A stretch of DNA of 64,000 nt from CADEDH01 sp965262175 (lineage in GTDB: Bacteria; Actinomycetota; Acidimicrobiia; Acidimicrobiales; SZUA-35): the NCBI GenBank assembly GCA_965262175.1, contig CBDHES010000029.1, positions 62,001-126,000 of the forward strand, in the 5' to 3' direction. Below are positions 50,110 through 58,817 of the stretch, piece after piece. Position 1 is the stretch's first letter. Each line of letters begins with the position of its first letter. The position numbers and the translations under genes are program-made. Under the pieces are notes generated by a model. It saw only the letters and a program-made list of their open reading frames with translations. It was not told where the DNA came from and made no database searches.

Positions 50110-52311
50110 TTAGGTGGATAAACCTACAGCCCGGAGGATGTATGCCAGAACTCGGGCTTCTTCCCGCCAGGCGTCGTAGCGCCCCGACGGCCCGCCGTGC
50201 CCGGCGCCGAGGTCGGTCCACAGCAGGATCGGTCGGTCGGTGGTCGTGTTGGCCCGGAGGGCCTGGACCCACTTGGCCGGTTCCCAGAACCCGACCCGGG
50301 TGTCGTTGAGCCCGCCGGTTGCCAGGATCGAGGGATAGGGCGCTGCGGTCACGTTCTCGTAGGGGGCGTAGGACTGCATGACCCGGTAGGCCTCGCGATC
50401 ATCGGCCGGATTGCCCCACTCCTCCCACTCGGTGACGGTCAACGGGAGCGACTCATCGAGCATCGTGTTGACCACGTCGACGAAGGGAACTTCGGCCACC
50501 GCGGCGGTGAAGAGTTCGGGTGCCTGGTTCAGCGCAGCACCGACGGTCAGGCCCCCGGCCGAGCCGCCCCGGGCCACCAGCAGGTCGGGTTCGGTCCAGC
50601 CCGCCTCGATGAGATGGCGAGCCGATGCCACCAGATCGTGGAACGTGTTCGGCTTGGCGCCGTACTTGCCGTCGAGGTACCACCGTCGGCCCATCTCTCC
50701 CCCGCCCCGTACGTGGGCGATGGCGAACGCGAAGCCGCGGTCGAGCAATGACAGCCGGGCCGATGAGAAGGTGGGGTCCATCGACGCCTCGTAGGCCCCG
50801 TAGGCATAGAGGACGAGGGGCCCGGGCCCGGCAGGGCGATCGGCCCGCCACACGAGGCTGATCGGGACCCTGGTGCCGTCGGCCGAGGTCGCCCAGAGCC
50901 GGGCGGTCTCGTAGGCCGACCGGTCGTAGCCCCCCAGCACCTCCTGGCTCTTGAGCAGCGTTCGGTCACCGGTGTCGAGATCGACGACGTAGACCGATGC
51001 CGGTGTGACCATCGAGCTGTACCCGTAGCGGAGGAGGGAGGTTCGGTACTCGGGATTGGCGCCCGGCCACACGGTCGAGACGGCCTCCGGCTGTTCGATC
51101 TCGGTCAGCGAGCCGTCCCGCCACCAACGGACCCGGATCCGGGTGGCGCCGCCGGCCCGCTCGAAGAGCACGAGATGGTCGGCCGTCACGTCGAAGGCGC
51201 TCAAGGTCACGGCATCGACCGACGTGCCCGGAGGGCCGTCCGAGTGGCCGGCGAGCGGGTCGGCACCGGCCAGCCCGTCGATCGGGAGGACCTCCCACCG
51301 CTCGGGGTCGGTGTCGTCGACCGGGGTCGTCATGATCACGAAGTCGTCATGACCGCGGTCGTTGGTACGGATGACGAACCGGCCCTCGTGGTGGGCGACG
51401 GCGTACTCGATGCCCTGACGCCGGGCGGCGACGAGGCGGGGCTCGACGTCGGGCTCGGCGGCCGGGATGACCCACACCTCGTCGGTGACCTTCGACGACA
51501 CCCCGATCTGGATGTAGGAGTCGTCCTTCTCCAGCCCGACGCCGACGAAGAAGCGCTCGTCGGGCTCGGTGAAGACGAGCTCATCGTCGGCCGGGTCGGT
51601 CCCGAGGCGGTGCTTCCAGACCTGGTAGGGACGGTTGGCCTCGTCCGGCCGGACATAGAAGAAGGTGCGATTGTCGAGGGCCCACGCCGTCGAGTACGAG
51701 ATGTCGTCGAGGCGGAGGTCGAGGTCCTCGCCCGTGTCGAGGTCGCGCACCGTGGCGGTGAAGCGCTCGTCGCCGGTGCGGTCCCATCCCCAGAGGAGCA
51801 AACGATGATCGGGTGACACGTCGAAGGGACCGACGTCGAAGAAGGGCCCCTCGCCGGCTTCGACGTTCTCGTCGAGCATCACGACCTCGCCCTGTGGCGG
51901 GGGCCCACCCGGATCGAGGGGCGCCATGGCCAGTAGAGGATCGGCCTCGACCGGCCGCCGGCAGTGGATCGGGTAGTCACATCCCTCGACGGTCCGGGCG
52001 TAGTACGACCAGCCGTCCTTGGCCACCGGGACCGAGAGATCGCTCTCCCGGATCCGCGACTTGATCTCGACGAACAGCGCCTCCCGGAGCTCCGCCACGT
52101 CGGCCAGGACGGCCTCGGTGTAGCCGTTCTCCGCCGCGAGGTGCTCGAGCACCTCCTCGTCGTCGCGGTCCCGTAGCCAGGCGTAGGGATCGATGACCGT
52201 GTGCCCCCACCGCTCCCGTTCGATCGGCCGGGCCGCCGCCACCGGAGGGGCCGCGCCGGCCGACGTCGAGATACGGGACGAGGACGGAATCGGGGGCTCG
52301 TTGGCGGTCAT
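50110..52311 (-). CDS. S9 family oligopeptidase B (protease II) -like
   Basis: 733 residues from ATG 52311, with AAGGTG upstream; the open frame continues far upstream but only as antisense to the histidine phosphatase. Beta-propeller N-terminal domain (WGHTVIDPYAWLRDRDDEEVLEHLAAENGYTE, pieces DPYAWLRD and AENGYTE) and C-terminal alpha/beta hydrolase domain with nucleophile ARGGSAGGLTVG, the Asp and His of the triad near GLNDTRVGFWEPAKW and GAGHGGPSGR. Oligopeptidase B cleaves short peptides after basic residues in the cytoplasm. It ends 240 bp before arc on the same strand. Confidence 0.92.
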   Translation of the reverse strand: MTANEPPIPSSSRISTSAGAAPPVAAARPIERERWGHTVIDPYAWLRDRDDEEVLEHLAAENGYTEAVLADVAELREALFVEIKSRIRESDLSVPVAKDGWSYYARTVEGCDYPIHCRRPVEADPLLAMAPLDPGGPPPQGEVVMLDENVEAGEGPFFDVGPFDVSPDHRLLLWGWDRTGDERFTATVRDLDTGEDLDLRLDDISYSTAWALDNRTFFYVRPDEANRPYQVWKHRLGTDPADDELVFTEPDERFFVGVGLEKDDSYIQIGVSSKVTDEVWVIPAAEPDVEPRLVAARRQGIEYAVAHHEGRFVIRTNDRGHDDFVIMTTPVDDTDPERWEVLPIDGLAGADPLAGHSDGPPGTSVDAVTLSAFDVTADHLVLFERAGGATRIRVRWWRDGSLTEIEQPEAVSTVWPGANPEYRTSLLRYGYSSMVTPASVYVVDLDTGDRTLLKSQEVLGGYDRSAYETARLWATSADGTRVPISLVWRADRPAGPGPLVLYAYGAYEASMDPTFSSARLSLLDRGFAFAIAHVRGGGEMGRRWYLDGKYGAKPNTFHDLVASARHLIEAGWTEPDLLVARGGSAGGLTVGAALNQAPELFTAAVAEVPFVDVVNTMLDESLPLTVTEWEEWGNPADDREAYRVMQSYAPYENVTAAPYPSILATGGLNDTRVGFWEPAKWVQALRANTTTDRPILLWTDLGAGHGGPSGRYDAWREEARVLAYILRAVGLST

Positions 52312-52424
52312 CGCCAACACCTTACGGTTGCCCGGTGACGGCCCGGCGCACCCGGCGTCGTCCCACGACGGTGGGCTTCCGGGTTTCGACCACGGGGATT
52401 CGGCGGACCGCCCCCCCGTCGCTC

Positions 52425-52430
52425 TACGTT
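52425..52430 (+). promoter_or_regulatory. Candidate -10 box TACGTT for a leaderless transcript
   Basis: TACGTT ends seven bases before the ATG at 52438 and the spacer CCCACCC cannot be a ribosome site. It lies in the 126-bp region shared with the divergent oligopeptidase gene. Confidence 0.45.
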
Positions 52431-52437
52431 CCCACCC

Positions 52438-53154
52438 ATGACCGATCCCACGCCGGCCGAAGCCAGCACCACCAGCTTCCCCCAGACCCTCTACCAACCC
52501 GAGGAGGGGGCCTGCCAGATCCTCCTCGTCCGCCACGGCCAGTCCGCCCCATACGTCAGCGGCCAACCCTTCGATCTGATCGACGGGCACGGTGACCCCC
52601 ACCTGACCGACCAGGGCCACTACCAGGCCCAGCTCGTCGCTCAGCGCCTGGCCACCGAGCCGATCGGGGCCATCTACGCCTCGTCGCTGACCCGGACCCA
52701 GCAGACCGCCCGTCCGCTGGCCACGAACCTCGGGCTCGAGGTGATGATCGAGCGCGACATCCGGGAGGTGTTCCTCGGCGAGGGCGAGGGAGGTCTCCTC
52801 CGAGAGATGATGGCCAACGGCCACCCCGCCGCTCTGGCAGCCCGGGCCAAGCAGGAGTGGGGTGAGATCCCCGGAGCGGAGACCAACGCCGACCTCCAGG
52901 CCCGAACCACCGCCGCGGTCGAGCGGATCGCCAGCCGTCACGCCGGAGAGATGGTCGCCGCGTTCTGCCACGGCGGCGTCATCGGGGCGGTGCTCGGCAC
53001 GTTGGCCGGCGTCAACCCGTTCACCTTCAACGGGTCTCGCCACACCGCGATCTCCCACCTCGTGCGCAATCCGACCGGGTGGGTGATCCGTTCGTTCAAC
53101 GACGGCGGCCACGCCGGTCCTCTCACGGCCGACTTCACCCCCGACCAGGGCTGA
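52438..53154 (+). CDS. Histidine phosphatase (phosphoglycerate mutase-like) family protein
   Basis: 238 residues. The RHG catalytic motif is in ILLVRHGQSAPYV, with the second Arg region ASSLTRTQQTARPLA, the acid in REVFLGEGEGG and the second His in AAFCHGGVIGAVLG. This is branch 1 of the histidine phosphatase superfamily, including broad-specificity phosphatases and mutases; the substrate is unknown. A GC-rich hairpin lies 50 bases after its stop. Confidence 0.9.
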   Translation: MTDPTPAEASTTSFPQTLYQPEEGACQILLVRHGQSAPYVSGQPFDLIDGHGDPHLTDQGHYQAQLVAQRLATEPIGAIYASSLTRTQQTARPLATNLGLEVMIERDIREVFLGEGEGGLLREMMANGHPAALAARAKQEWGEIPGAETNADLQARTTAAVERIASRHAGEMVAAFCHGGVIGAVLGTLAGVNPFTFNGSRHTAISHLVRNPTGWVIRSFNDGGHAGPLTADFTPDQG

Positions 53155-53204
53155 GCGCCGCAATCCCGGGTCGCCGGCCCGGAGGCGGTGGTTCCATCGT
53201 CCTG

Positions 53205-53232
53205 GGCTCCGGGGGGAATTCCTCCCGGAGCC
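53205..53232 (+). terminator. 28-bp near-perfect inverted repeat after the histidine phosphatase gene
   Basis: GGCTCCGG at the left and CCGGAGCC at the right enclose a centre with GAATTC, giving a self-complementary element with only two mismatched positions. It could act as a terminator for the phosphatase gene or as an operator for the GGDEF gene 124 bp downstream. Confidence 0.5.
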
Positions 53233-53355
53233 GCTTGAATGGAACGGGCCTGGCGACCACTTAGGGTACTGTCGTAGACACGCCTGGTGGCAACGATTGC
53301 CGCTTCTGCGACAACGGGAGCGATTCACCGTGGCGACTGAAGGAGGGTGTTCCCC

Positions 53356-54822
53356 GTGTTGTGGCGAGAACGCTATCGAGTGGCAGCCGCCGGATTGCTC
53401 ATGGCCATCGCGGTGTTGGCCGTGCTCGACTTCGTCGCCCGCACCGAGGCCGACCCGCCCGGTCTGAGCGTCCTCTACCTGGCGCTGGCCCTCGTTCTGA
53501 GCGCCATCTACGCCGGTTTCACCCCGTGGAACCAGATGCGGGCCGTGTGGCGGATCGTTCCCGCGGTCGTCGCCGTGCTGGCGCTCCTGGCCGCCATCTT
53601 CTGGGCCGACGCCGCCGCCACCAGCCATGCCTCGAACGGCTTCGCCGCGGCCGCGGTCCTGATCCTGACCTATGTCGGATTCGTACTCCCGCCCGGTTCG
53701 GCGCTGTTCTTCGCTCCGGTCGTGGTCCTGGTCCTACTGTCAGCTCACCTTCGGGAGGAGTTCCGCGTGAGCTTGGCCCTTCCGCTGGTTGCCGTGCCGG
53801 TCGCCGCCCTCCTCGGCGAGCTGGTCTCGGCTCTCACCGACCGGAGCGTCCGGACCGCCAACCGGTTCTCCAGCCGGAAGGAGCGGCTGGCGCGGCTGGA
53901 GGATGTTCTCAAGCGCTTCACCCGGCCGAACTCGATCGACGAAGCGGCCCAGGAGGTGGCCGAGGCGGCCATCGAGATCTTCGACGTCGACCGATCGACG
54001 GTCGTGTTGCGGGACAATCACCAGCAGCTGATCCAGGTGACCCTGGGCCCGGCCGCCGATGAGGTACCCGACGACAAGACGGCCGCGCTCGTCGCCGAGA
54101 CCATCGGTGGCGACGAGCCTCGGCTCGTGCCGACCCGCCGGGGTGGCCACCTGCTCGTCCTCCCCCTCCCGACCGCCGATGTACCGGCCGGGGCCGTGGT
54201 CGTCCATCCGGTCAAGCCGGAAGACCCCGAGTTCAGCCTCGACCTGGCCCGCCTGTTCGGCACCCAGGTCGGCATCGCGATCGAGCACCTCTTCAAGATC
54301 AGCGAGCTCCAGCACGCCACGACGCGAGACGAGCTGACCGGCATCGGCAACCGCAAGCACGCCAACGCCCTGCTCGACGCCCTCGAGGAGGGCGACGCGG
54401 TGATCCTCCTCGATCTCGACGGGTTCAAGGAGGTCAACGACACCCAGGGCCACGCCGCCGGGGATCAGGTCCTTCAGGACCTCAGCGCCCACCTCCGGCG
54501 CTGCCTGCGCGACTCCGACACCTCCGCCCGACTCGGCGGCGACGAGTTCCTGGTGGTGGCCCGCCGGGCATTCGCCGACCCGCTGGCGGTGGCGGACCGG
54601 ATCCTCATCGACTGGGCCAACAAGGCCCGGGGCACGACCATCAGCGCCGGGGTCGCCCTCCACCAGGGCGACGTCGCCACCGATGACACGCTGGCTCGGG
54701 CCGATCAGGCTCTGTACCAGGCCAAGGCGGCCGGCAAGAACCGAGCCCACATGTGGTACCCGGGCCTCGTCGCCTTCTCGGCCAACGGTCACACCGATCC
54801 CGGCACCGCCCCGTTGCCGTGA
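53356..54822 (+). CDS. Membrane-bound GAF-GGDEF diguanylate cyclase
   Basis: 488 residues from GTG 53356, nine bases after AGGAGG; GTG 53347 would be too close to that site. About five hydrophobic helices occupy residues 10-170, a GAF-like domain 190-310, and a GGDEF domain 325-480. The active-site motif LGGDEFLVVARR is intact, and an RxxD sequence (RDSD) sits five residues before it, the position of the inhibitory c-di-GMP I-site. The enzyme should make c-di-GMP from GTP under product inhibition. It is transcribed alone. Confidence 0.9.
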   Translation: MLWRERYRVAAAGLLMAIAVLAVLDFVARTEADPPGLSVLYLALALVLSAIYAGFTPWNQMRAVWRIVPAVVAVLALLAAIFWADAAATSHASNGFAAAAVLILTYVGFVLPPGSALFFAPVVVLVLLSAHLREEFRVSLALPLVAVPVAALLGELVSALTDRSVRTANRFSSRKERLARLEDVLKRFTRPNSIDEAAQEVAEAAIEIFDVDRSTVVLRDNHQQLIQVTLGPAADEVPDDKTAALVAETIGGDEPRLVPTRRGGHLLVLPLPTADVPAGAVVVHPVKPEDPEFSLDLARLFGTQVGIAIEHLFKISELQHATTRDELTGIGNRKHANALLDALEEGDAVILLDLDGFKEVNDTQGHAAGDQVLQDLSAHLRRCLRDSDTSARLGGDEFLVVARRAFADPLAVADRILIDWANKARGTTISAGVALHQGDVATDDTLARADQALYQAKAAGKNRAHMWYPGLVAFSANGHTDPGTAPLP

Positions 54823-54859
54823 GCCGGGGTTGGCGCTCGCCGATGAGCGGCCGGCCGGA

Positions 54860-55330
54860 TCAGCCGTTCGAGGCCTTCGATGATCCGGAGGCCTCGGCTT
54901 CGGCTGCCGCACCCGGGAGCTCGATGATCTTCGCCTCGACCTCGTCGCGCAGGCCGGCCAGGGGCAACACGTTCAGCACGCCCTGACCCTGCTGGACGAG
55001 GTCGATCAGCTCCTCACCACTCCGGGCCAGGACGGGCGTGGTGCCGTGGATGACCAGGTTTGCCGACTCGACGTCCTGGCCGAGCTCGTCTTCGATGTAC
55101 GAGAACACCTGGCGGACGGTCTCGAGCCGAAGACCGGCATCGAGAAGGGCCTTGATGACCCGGAGCTTCAACAGGTCGGTGTAGGAGTACCGACGACGAC
55201 TCCCCGACCCGGTGGCATCGGTGACCGAGGGGCGAACCAGATCGGTCCGAGCCCAGTAGTCGAGCTGCCGGTAGGTGATACCGACGATCTCCAGCGCCCG
55301 CTTGCCCGAAAAACTCTCTTCCACAACCAC
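54860..55330 (-). CDS. MerR family transcriptional regulator (Rv1830-like)
   Basis: 156 residues from GTG 55330, with AGGAGG five bases upstream. The MerR winged helix is clear: ALEIVGITYRQLDYWARTDLVRPSVTDATGSGSRRRYSYTDLLKLRVIKALLDAGLRLETVR (pieces TYRQLDYWARTDLV, SRRRYSYTDLL, LDAGLRLETVR). The C-terminal region GQGVLNVLPLAGL resembles the mycobacterial gene next to the bifunctional nuclease, tied there to cell division control. An APH-family gene on the opposite strand separates it from the nuclease. Confidence 0.88.
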   Translation of the reverse strand: MVVEESFSGKRALEIVGITYRQLDYWARTDLVRPSVTDATGSGSRRRYSYTDLLKLRVIKALLDAGLRLETVRQVFSYIEDELGQDVESANLVIHGTTPVLARSGEELIDLVQQGQGVLNVLPLAGLRDEVEAKIIELPGAAAEAEASGSSKASNG

Positions 55331-55640
55331 GATTGCCTGCCTCCTCTAGCGGCTATCGGGCAGGCCGCCGTGTTGCTGGAGTCGCACCCACACCCGCCGG
55401 CGGAGTAAGAGGAGCGGCCGTTGACCGAACGTCGGCATCACGAGAAGCATCCTCAACCCCTACGCTTACCGGGCCGGACGAACCATCCGTGCGACAAACG
55501 GGCGGAGATGAATGACGACGCCGTAATTACGTCGGCGCGATTTACCCTGATGAGGATCGTACCCAGGCCCCCAGATCCAGTCAACGACCGCACGACAATT
55601 GCGGGCATCGACCGAACCGCAGCGCGCACCAGGGCTCGGC
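55331..55640. other. 310-bp divergent intergenic region with a palindromic candidate operator
   Basis: The region lies between the merR and APH-family genes and should hold both promoters. It contains a perfect 10-bp palindrome CGTAATTACG at 55522-55531, extended by one more inverted CG pair on each side (55519-55534). Its AT-rich centre stands out from the GC-rich surroundings. No RNA gene or further open frame is supported. Palindromes of this size are a usual shape for regulator sites, but nothing identifies the binding protein. Confidence 0.4.
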
Positions 55641-56639
55641 ATGACGGCGGCTGACGAGGTCAGGGACGTGGGCGAGCTGCTCGTCGAGGCGTTCGGGCCC
55701 GACGGCTGGCGCCTCGTCGGCATGGACGACGCCGCCGGCGGCCGCGGCGTGTTCAGCCGGGTGCTCCGGGTCCGGCTGGCATGGACCGACGGTGCGGACG
55801 GGCCCGGCTCGGTGATCGTGAAGCTGCCCGCCGCCGGCCCCAACGGCGACGCCGCACGAGCGTCGGGCGCCTACCGACGGGAGGCGCTCGCCTACCGCCA
55901 GCTCCTACCAGGGACGCCGGTCGCCACCCCGGCGGTCCACCACGTCCGGCTCGTCGACGACGACGTGTCGCTGGTGTTGGAGGACCTCGGCGCCGAGCGA
56001 GCGGTCGACCAGATGGAGGGGCTGAGCCCCAACGATGCGCTCTCGGTCGGGCTGGAACTGACCCGCCTCCACCACCACTGGCGCCGCTCGCCCCGGTTGA
56101 CGGGGCTTGCCATCCGCCGCTCGACGCCTGCTGCGTTGCCCGCCGAGGCCCTCGACGCCGGCCTCACGGCACTGCGGCAACGATGGAGTGCCGATGTCGA
56201 TGCCGACCAGCGTCGAGCCTTCGACGACCTGGTCGCCGCCCGGCCGGCGGTGGTCGACGCCTTCGGCGCCGCCGGGCCACCGACCCTGTGCCACGGTGAC
56301 CCTCGGGCAGACAACCTCGTGTTCCGGGACCCCGACCGAGCCGTGCTCTTCGACTGGCAACAGGTGGCGATCCAGTTCGGCGCAGCCGATCTGGCGTGGC
56401 TGGCCGCCACCAGCCTCCGCCCCGACGTCCGCCGGGCCACCGAGCCCACCCTGCTGGCCGAGTGCGACACCCCGATCGACCGCTACCGCCTGGGACTCGT
56501 CCTACCCGGCCTCGCCGTGCTGCTCCTCGCCCAGCGGCGGGCCACCGACCGGCGAACCGAGCGGTTCATCGCCACCAGCCTCACCCGTATCGGCCAGGCG
56601 CTGGTCGACCACGAGCTGCCCCGGGTCACGATCGGTTGA
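55641..56639 (+). CDS. Aminoglycoside phosphotransferase-family small-molecule kinase
   Basis: 332 residues; ATG 55641 chosen because the family similarity starts there, although the ribosome site is weak. N-lobe strand SVIVKLPAAG has the ATP-binding Lys; the catalytic loop HGDPRADNLVF and the DFG-equivalent VLFDWQQVAIQFG are intact. The family includes choline, aminoglycoside and acyl-CoA dehydrogenase-linked kinases; the substrate is unknown. It is convergent with the bifunctional nuclease gene (14-bp gap) and interrupts an otherwise conserved actinobacterial cluster. Confidence 0.85.
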   Translation: MTAADEVRDVGELLVEAFGPDGWRLVGMDDAAGGRGVFSRVLRVRLAWTDGADGPGSVIVKLPAAGPNGDAARASGAYRREALAYRQLLPGTPVATPAVHHVRLVDDDVSLVLEDLGAERAVDQMEGLSPNDALSVGLELTRLHHHWRRSPRLTGLAIRRSTPAALPAEALDAGLTALRQRWSADVDADQRRAFDDLVAARPAVVDAFGAAGPPTLCHGDPRADNLVFRDPDRAVLFDWQQVAIQFGAADLAWLAATSLRPDVRRATEPTLLAECDTPIDRYRLGLVLPGLAVLLLAQRRATDRRTERFIATSLTRIGQALVDHELPRVTIG

Positions 56640-56653
56640 CGCCGACCGCAGGC

Positions 56654-57154
56654 TCAGGGCAGGAAATCCTCGGGGTTGACCTCGTCGAGGAACTTCCTCA
56701 GCTCCTCGACCATCTCCTCCTCGTCGCCCTGGGAATCGGTCTGCTCCGGCTCCTCGATCCCGGCCTCGTCGATCAGCGCCTCCTCGGCGAAGATCGGTGA
56801 GCCGGTCCGCACGGCGAGCGCAACCGCATCGGACGGGCGGGCCGAGAGTGTCTGCACCCCTCCACTGGCGTCGCGGAGGAACAACTCGGCGAAGAACGTG
56901 CCCTCCCGAAGGTCGGTGACGACGATTCGCTCGAGGGCGGCACCGAGACTCTCGATCACCTCCGCCATGAGGTCATGGGTCATCGGGCGGGCGGTCGGCG
57001 TGCCCGAGAGCGCGAGGTCGATGGCGTGAGCCTCCGGGCCACCGATATAGATCGGCACCACCCGACGGCGGCCGGTCGTCTCACGGAGCAGCAGGATCGG
57101 CGTGTTGGTCGGCATCTGGACCCGGACACCGAACAACTCCATCTCGACCGTCAT
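56654..57154 (-). CDS. Bifunctional nuclease (DUF151) family protein
   Basis: 166 residues. DUF151 pattern: MTVEMELFGVRVQMPTNTPILLLRETTGRRRVVPIYIGGPEAHAIDLAL (pieces VPIYIGGPEA and DLAL), DLMAEVIESLGA and RPSDAVALAVRTGSPIFAEE. Members have reported RNase and DNase activity and correspond to Rv1829 in M. tuberculosis. The C-terminus is acidic. A TAGGTT box six bases before the ATG suggests leaderless transcription. Confidence 0.9.
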   Translation of the reverse strand: MTVEMELFGVRVQMPTNTPILLLRETTGRRRVVPIYIGGPEAHAIDLALSGTPTARPMTHDLMAEVIESLGAALERIVVTDLREGTFFAELFLRDASGGVQTLSARPSDAVALAVRTGSPIFAEEALIDEAGIEEPEQTDSQGDEEEMVEELRKFLDEVNPEDFLP

Positions 57155-57160
57155 GGCTCC

Positions 57161-57166
57161 AACCTA
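57161..57166 (-). promoter_or_regulatory. Candidate -10 box TAGGTT upstream of the bifunctional nuclease gene
   Basis: On the minus strand TAGGTT ends six bases before ATG 57154. The spacer GGAGCC contains GGAG but is too close to the start to serve as a good ribosome site, so a leaderless message is likely. Confidence 0.45.
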
Positions 57167-57233
57167 GCGGACCGGAGAACGGTCGGCCGGTCGTGCCGGG
57201 ACGCTCTGACGACGGCCAAACCGAAGCCAACCG

Positions 57234-57740
57234 TCACGATGGATGGGCTGGGGACCGATGGCCGGCGAGCTCGATGTACACCAGCTTGAACTTGCCGACC
57301 TGGAGCTCGTCGCCGTCGCTCAGCCGCTCGTTGTCGACCCGGGATTGGTTGACGTACGTGCCGTTGAGACTGCCGGCATCGGCCACTTCGAACCCGCCGG
57401 TGATCCGGCGAACCTCGGCATGATGGCGGGAGACGGTCACGTCGTCGAGGAAGATGTCGCTCTCGGGATGGCGACCGATCGTGATCTGATCGGCGTCGAG
57501 GTGGATCCGGCTCCCTCGCTTCGGGCCCTGGCGGACCACGAACATACCGGGAACGTCCTCGGGGACGTCGTCGATCGAGATCGGCTCGGTGAGGATGGCG
57601 TCGGCTTCGCTGGTGATCGACTCGATGAGCGCCGTCGGGTGCTCGGTCGGCGAGCGCGTCGTCAACGGCACACCACACGAGCTACAGAACCGCGCTCCGA
57701 GCGGGTTCTTATAGCCGCACGACGGGCACGCTGCATCCAT
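57234..57740 (-). CDS. garA: FHA domain regulator with N-terminal zinc ribbon (GarA/OdhI-like)
   Basis: 168 residues. An N-terminal zinc ribbon (CPSCGYKN and CSSCGVPL), a short Thr/Ser-containing linker, then an FHA domain with ITIGRHPESDIFLDD, VSRHHAEV and LNGTYVNQ. GarA/OdhI control glutamate and 2-oxoglutarate metabolism after phosphorylation of an N-terminal threonine by Ser/Thr kinases. The mycobacterial ETTS motif is not obvious; SITSEAD is the nearest candidate. The zinc ribbon is an addition to mycobacterial GarA. It starts two bases after the gcvH stop. Confidence 0.87.
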   Translation of the reverse strand: MDAACPSCGYKNPLGARFCSSCGVPLTTRSPTEHPTALIESITSEADAILTEPISIDDVPEDVPGMFVVRQGPKRGSRIHLDADQITIGRHPESDIFLDDVTVSRHHAEVRRITGGFEVADAGSLNGTYVNQSRVDNERLSDGDELQVGKFKLVYIELAGHRSPAHPS

Positions 57741-57742
57741 GC

Positions 57743-58126
57743 TCAGGCCTCCGTGATCGCGATGTAACCAGCTGCGTCGAGTAGGTCGTCGATCGTGGCG
57801 TCAGAGCTTAGCTCAATAACCATGATCCAGCCTTCTCCGTACGGGTCGGAGTTGAGCTTGTCGGGGGTGTCGACGAGGTCGGTGTTGACCTCGACGATCC
57901 GACCGGTCACCGGGGCGTAGATGTCGGAGACCGACTTGGTCGACTCGACCTCGCTGATCGACTGGCCGCTCGTGACCGCTTCACCGATCGGCGGGAGATC
58001 GACGAACACGACGTCCCCGAGGGCGTCCTGGGCGTAGTCGGTGATGCCAACCCGTGCCCGATTGCCATCCTCCAGCCGAACCCATTCGTGATCGGTGGAG
58101 TAGCGAAGATCCTCCGGAATCTGCAT
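57743..58126 (-). CDS. gcvH: Glycine cleavage system H protein
   Basis: 127 residues from ATG 58126, the family length. It starts MQIPEDLRYSTDHEWV, and the lipoyl-lysine lies in SEVESTKSVSDIYAPVTG. H protein shuttles the aminomethyl group between the P, T and L proteins. No gcvP or gcvT is adjacent, as in mycobacteria, where gcvH also precedes garA. No glycine riboswitch is visible in the 73 bp upstream. Confidence 0.95.
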   Translation of the reverse strand: MQIPEDLRYSTDHEWVRLEDGNRARVGITDYAQDALGDVVFVDLPPIGEAVTSGQSISEVESTKSVSDIYAPVTGRIVEVNTDLVDTPDKLNSDPYGEGWIMVIELSSDATIDDLLDAAGYIAITEA

Positions 58127-58134
58127 GGCTGACA

Positions 58135-58140
58135 ACGGTA
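58135..58140 (-). promoter_or_regulatory. Candidate -10 box TACCGT upstream of gcvH
   Basis: On the minus strand TACCGT ends eight bases before the gcvH ATG with no ribosome site between, which fits leaderless transcription of gcvH-garA. Confidence 0.4.
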
Positions 58141-58199
58141 CCCGGAACGGGGGCGACCACGGTCGCTCCTGGGGAGACCTCACCATCGGACCGCCCAGG

Positions 58200-58799
58200 T
58201 CACGGGGTGGTCGGACGAGCTGTCATCCGCCGTCGAGTGGCCGGCACGTACTGGAACAGCGCCGAGTACCAGCTGTAGCCGAGGCCGGGGACGACGAAAA
58301 CCCAGGCCAGCACGGCCAGGACGGAGGCGTAGGACAGCGTGCTGGCGGCACCGAGGAAGAGGGGGAAGGCGAACATCAGCAGGAACGTGCCGGTCTTGCC
58401 TTCCCAGGTCACGACCAGCCGCTCCCCACCGACCGCCGTCACCGCCACCGCGCACAGGGCGACGAGGACCTCCCGGACGATCACGGCCGCCCCGATCAGC
58501 ACGGGGACCGAGCCGTCGATCAGCTGGCTGGGGACGACGACGAAGAACAGCAGGCGGTCGACGACCGGGTCGAAGGCCGCCCCGAATTCGGTCACCTGAT
58601 CGAGGCGTCGAGCCAGCCACCCGTCGACCCAGTCGGTCGAACCGAGCGCCGCCAGGAGCCAAGCGGCTGCCGCCCGATCCTCGCGCCCGAAGAGCAGCCA
58701 CACGAACACGGGGATGCAGCACAGGCGGACGAGGGTGATCACGTTCGGGACGTTGACCACCTCCCCCGGCTCGACCCGAAGGCTGCCGTCGTCGACCAT
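58200..58799 (-). CDS. pgsA: CDP-alcohol phosphatidyltransferase (PgsA-like)
   Basis: 199 residues, about five transmembrane helices. The CDP-alcohol motif DGxxARxxxxxxxxGxxxDxxxD is complete: DWVDGWLARR through FGAAFDPVVDR. It starts NVPNVITLVRL, typical of PgsA and cardiolipin-type synthases. It condenses CDP-diacylglycerol with a polyol phosphate at the membrane. The substrate could be glycerol phosphate or another alcohol. Its place before gcvH-garA matches the mycobacterial pgsA2 neighbourhood. Confidence 0.88.
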   Translation of the reverse strand: MVDDGSLRVEPGEVVNVPNVITLVRLCCIPVFVWLLFGREDRAAAAWLLAALGSTDWVDGWLARRLDQVTEFGAAFDPVVDRLLFFVVVPSQLIDGSVPVLIGAAVIVREVLVALCAVAVTAVGGERLVVTWEGKTGTFLLMFAFPLFLGAASTLSYASVLAVLAWVFVVPGLGYSWYSALFQYVPATRRRMTARPTTP

Positions 58800-58817
58800 C
58801 GCTCGATTCCCCGCCCG

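Noticed and set aside
52312..53628. Upstream extension of the oligopeptidase frame by 439 codons
   Set aside because: This part is antisense to the histidine phosphatase gene and reads as non-coding. ATG 52311 has a ribosome site and matches the family start.
58127..58199. Possible glycine riboswitch upstream of gcvH
   Set aside because: The region is too short and shows no paired glycine aptamer; a leaderless-type -10 box is present instead.
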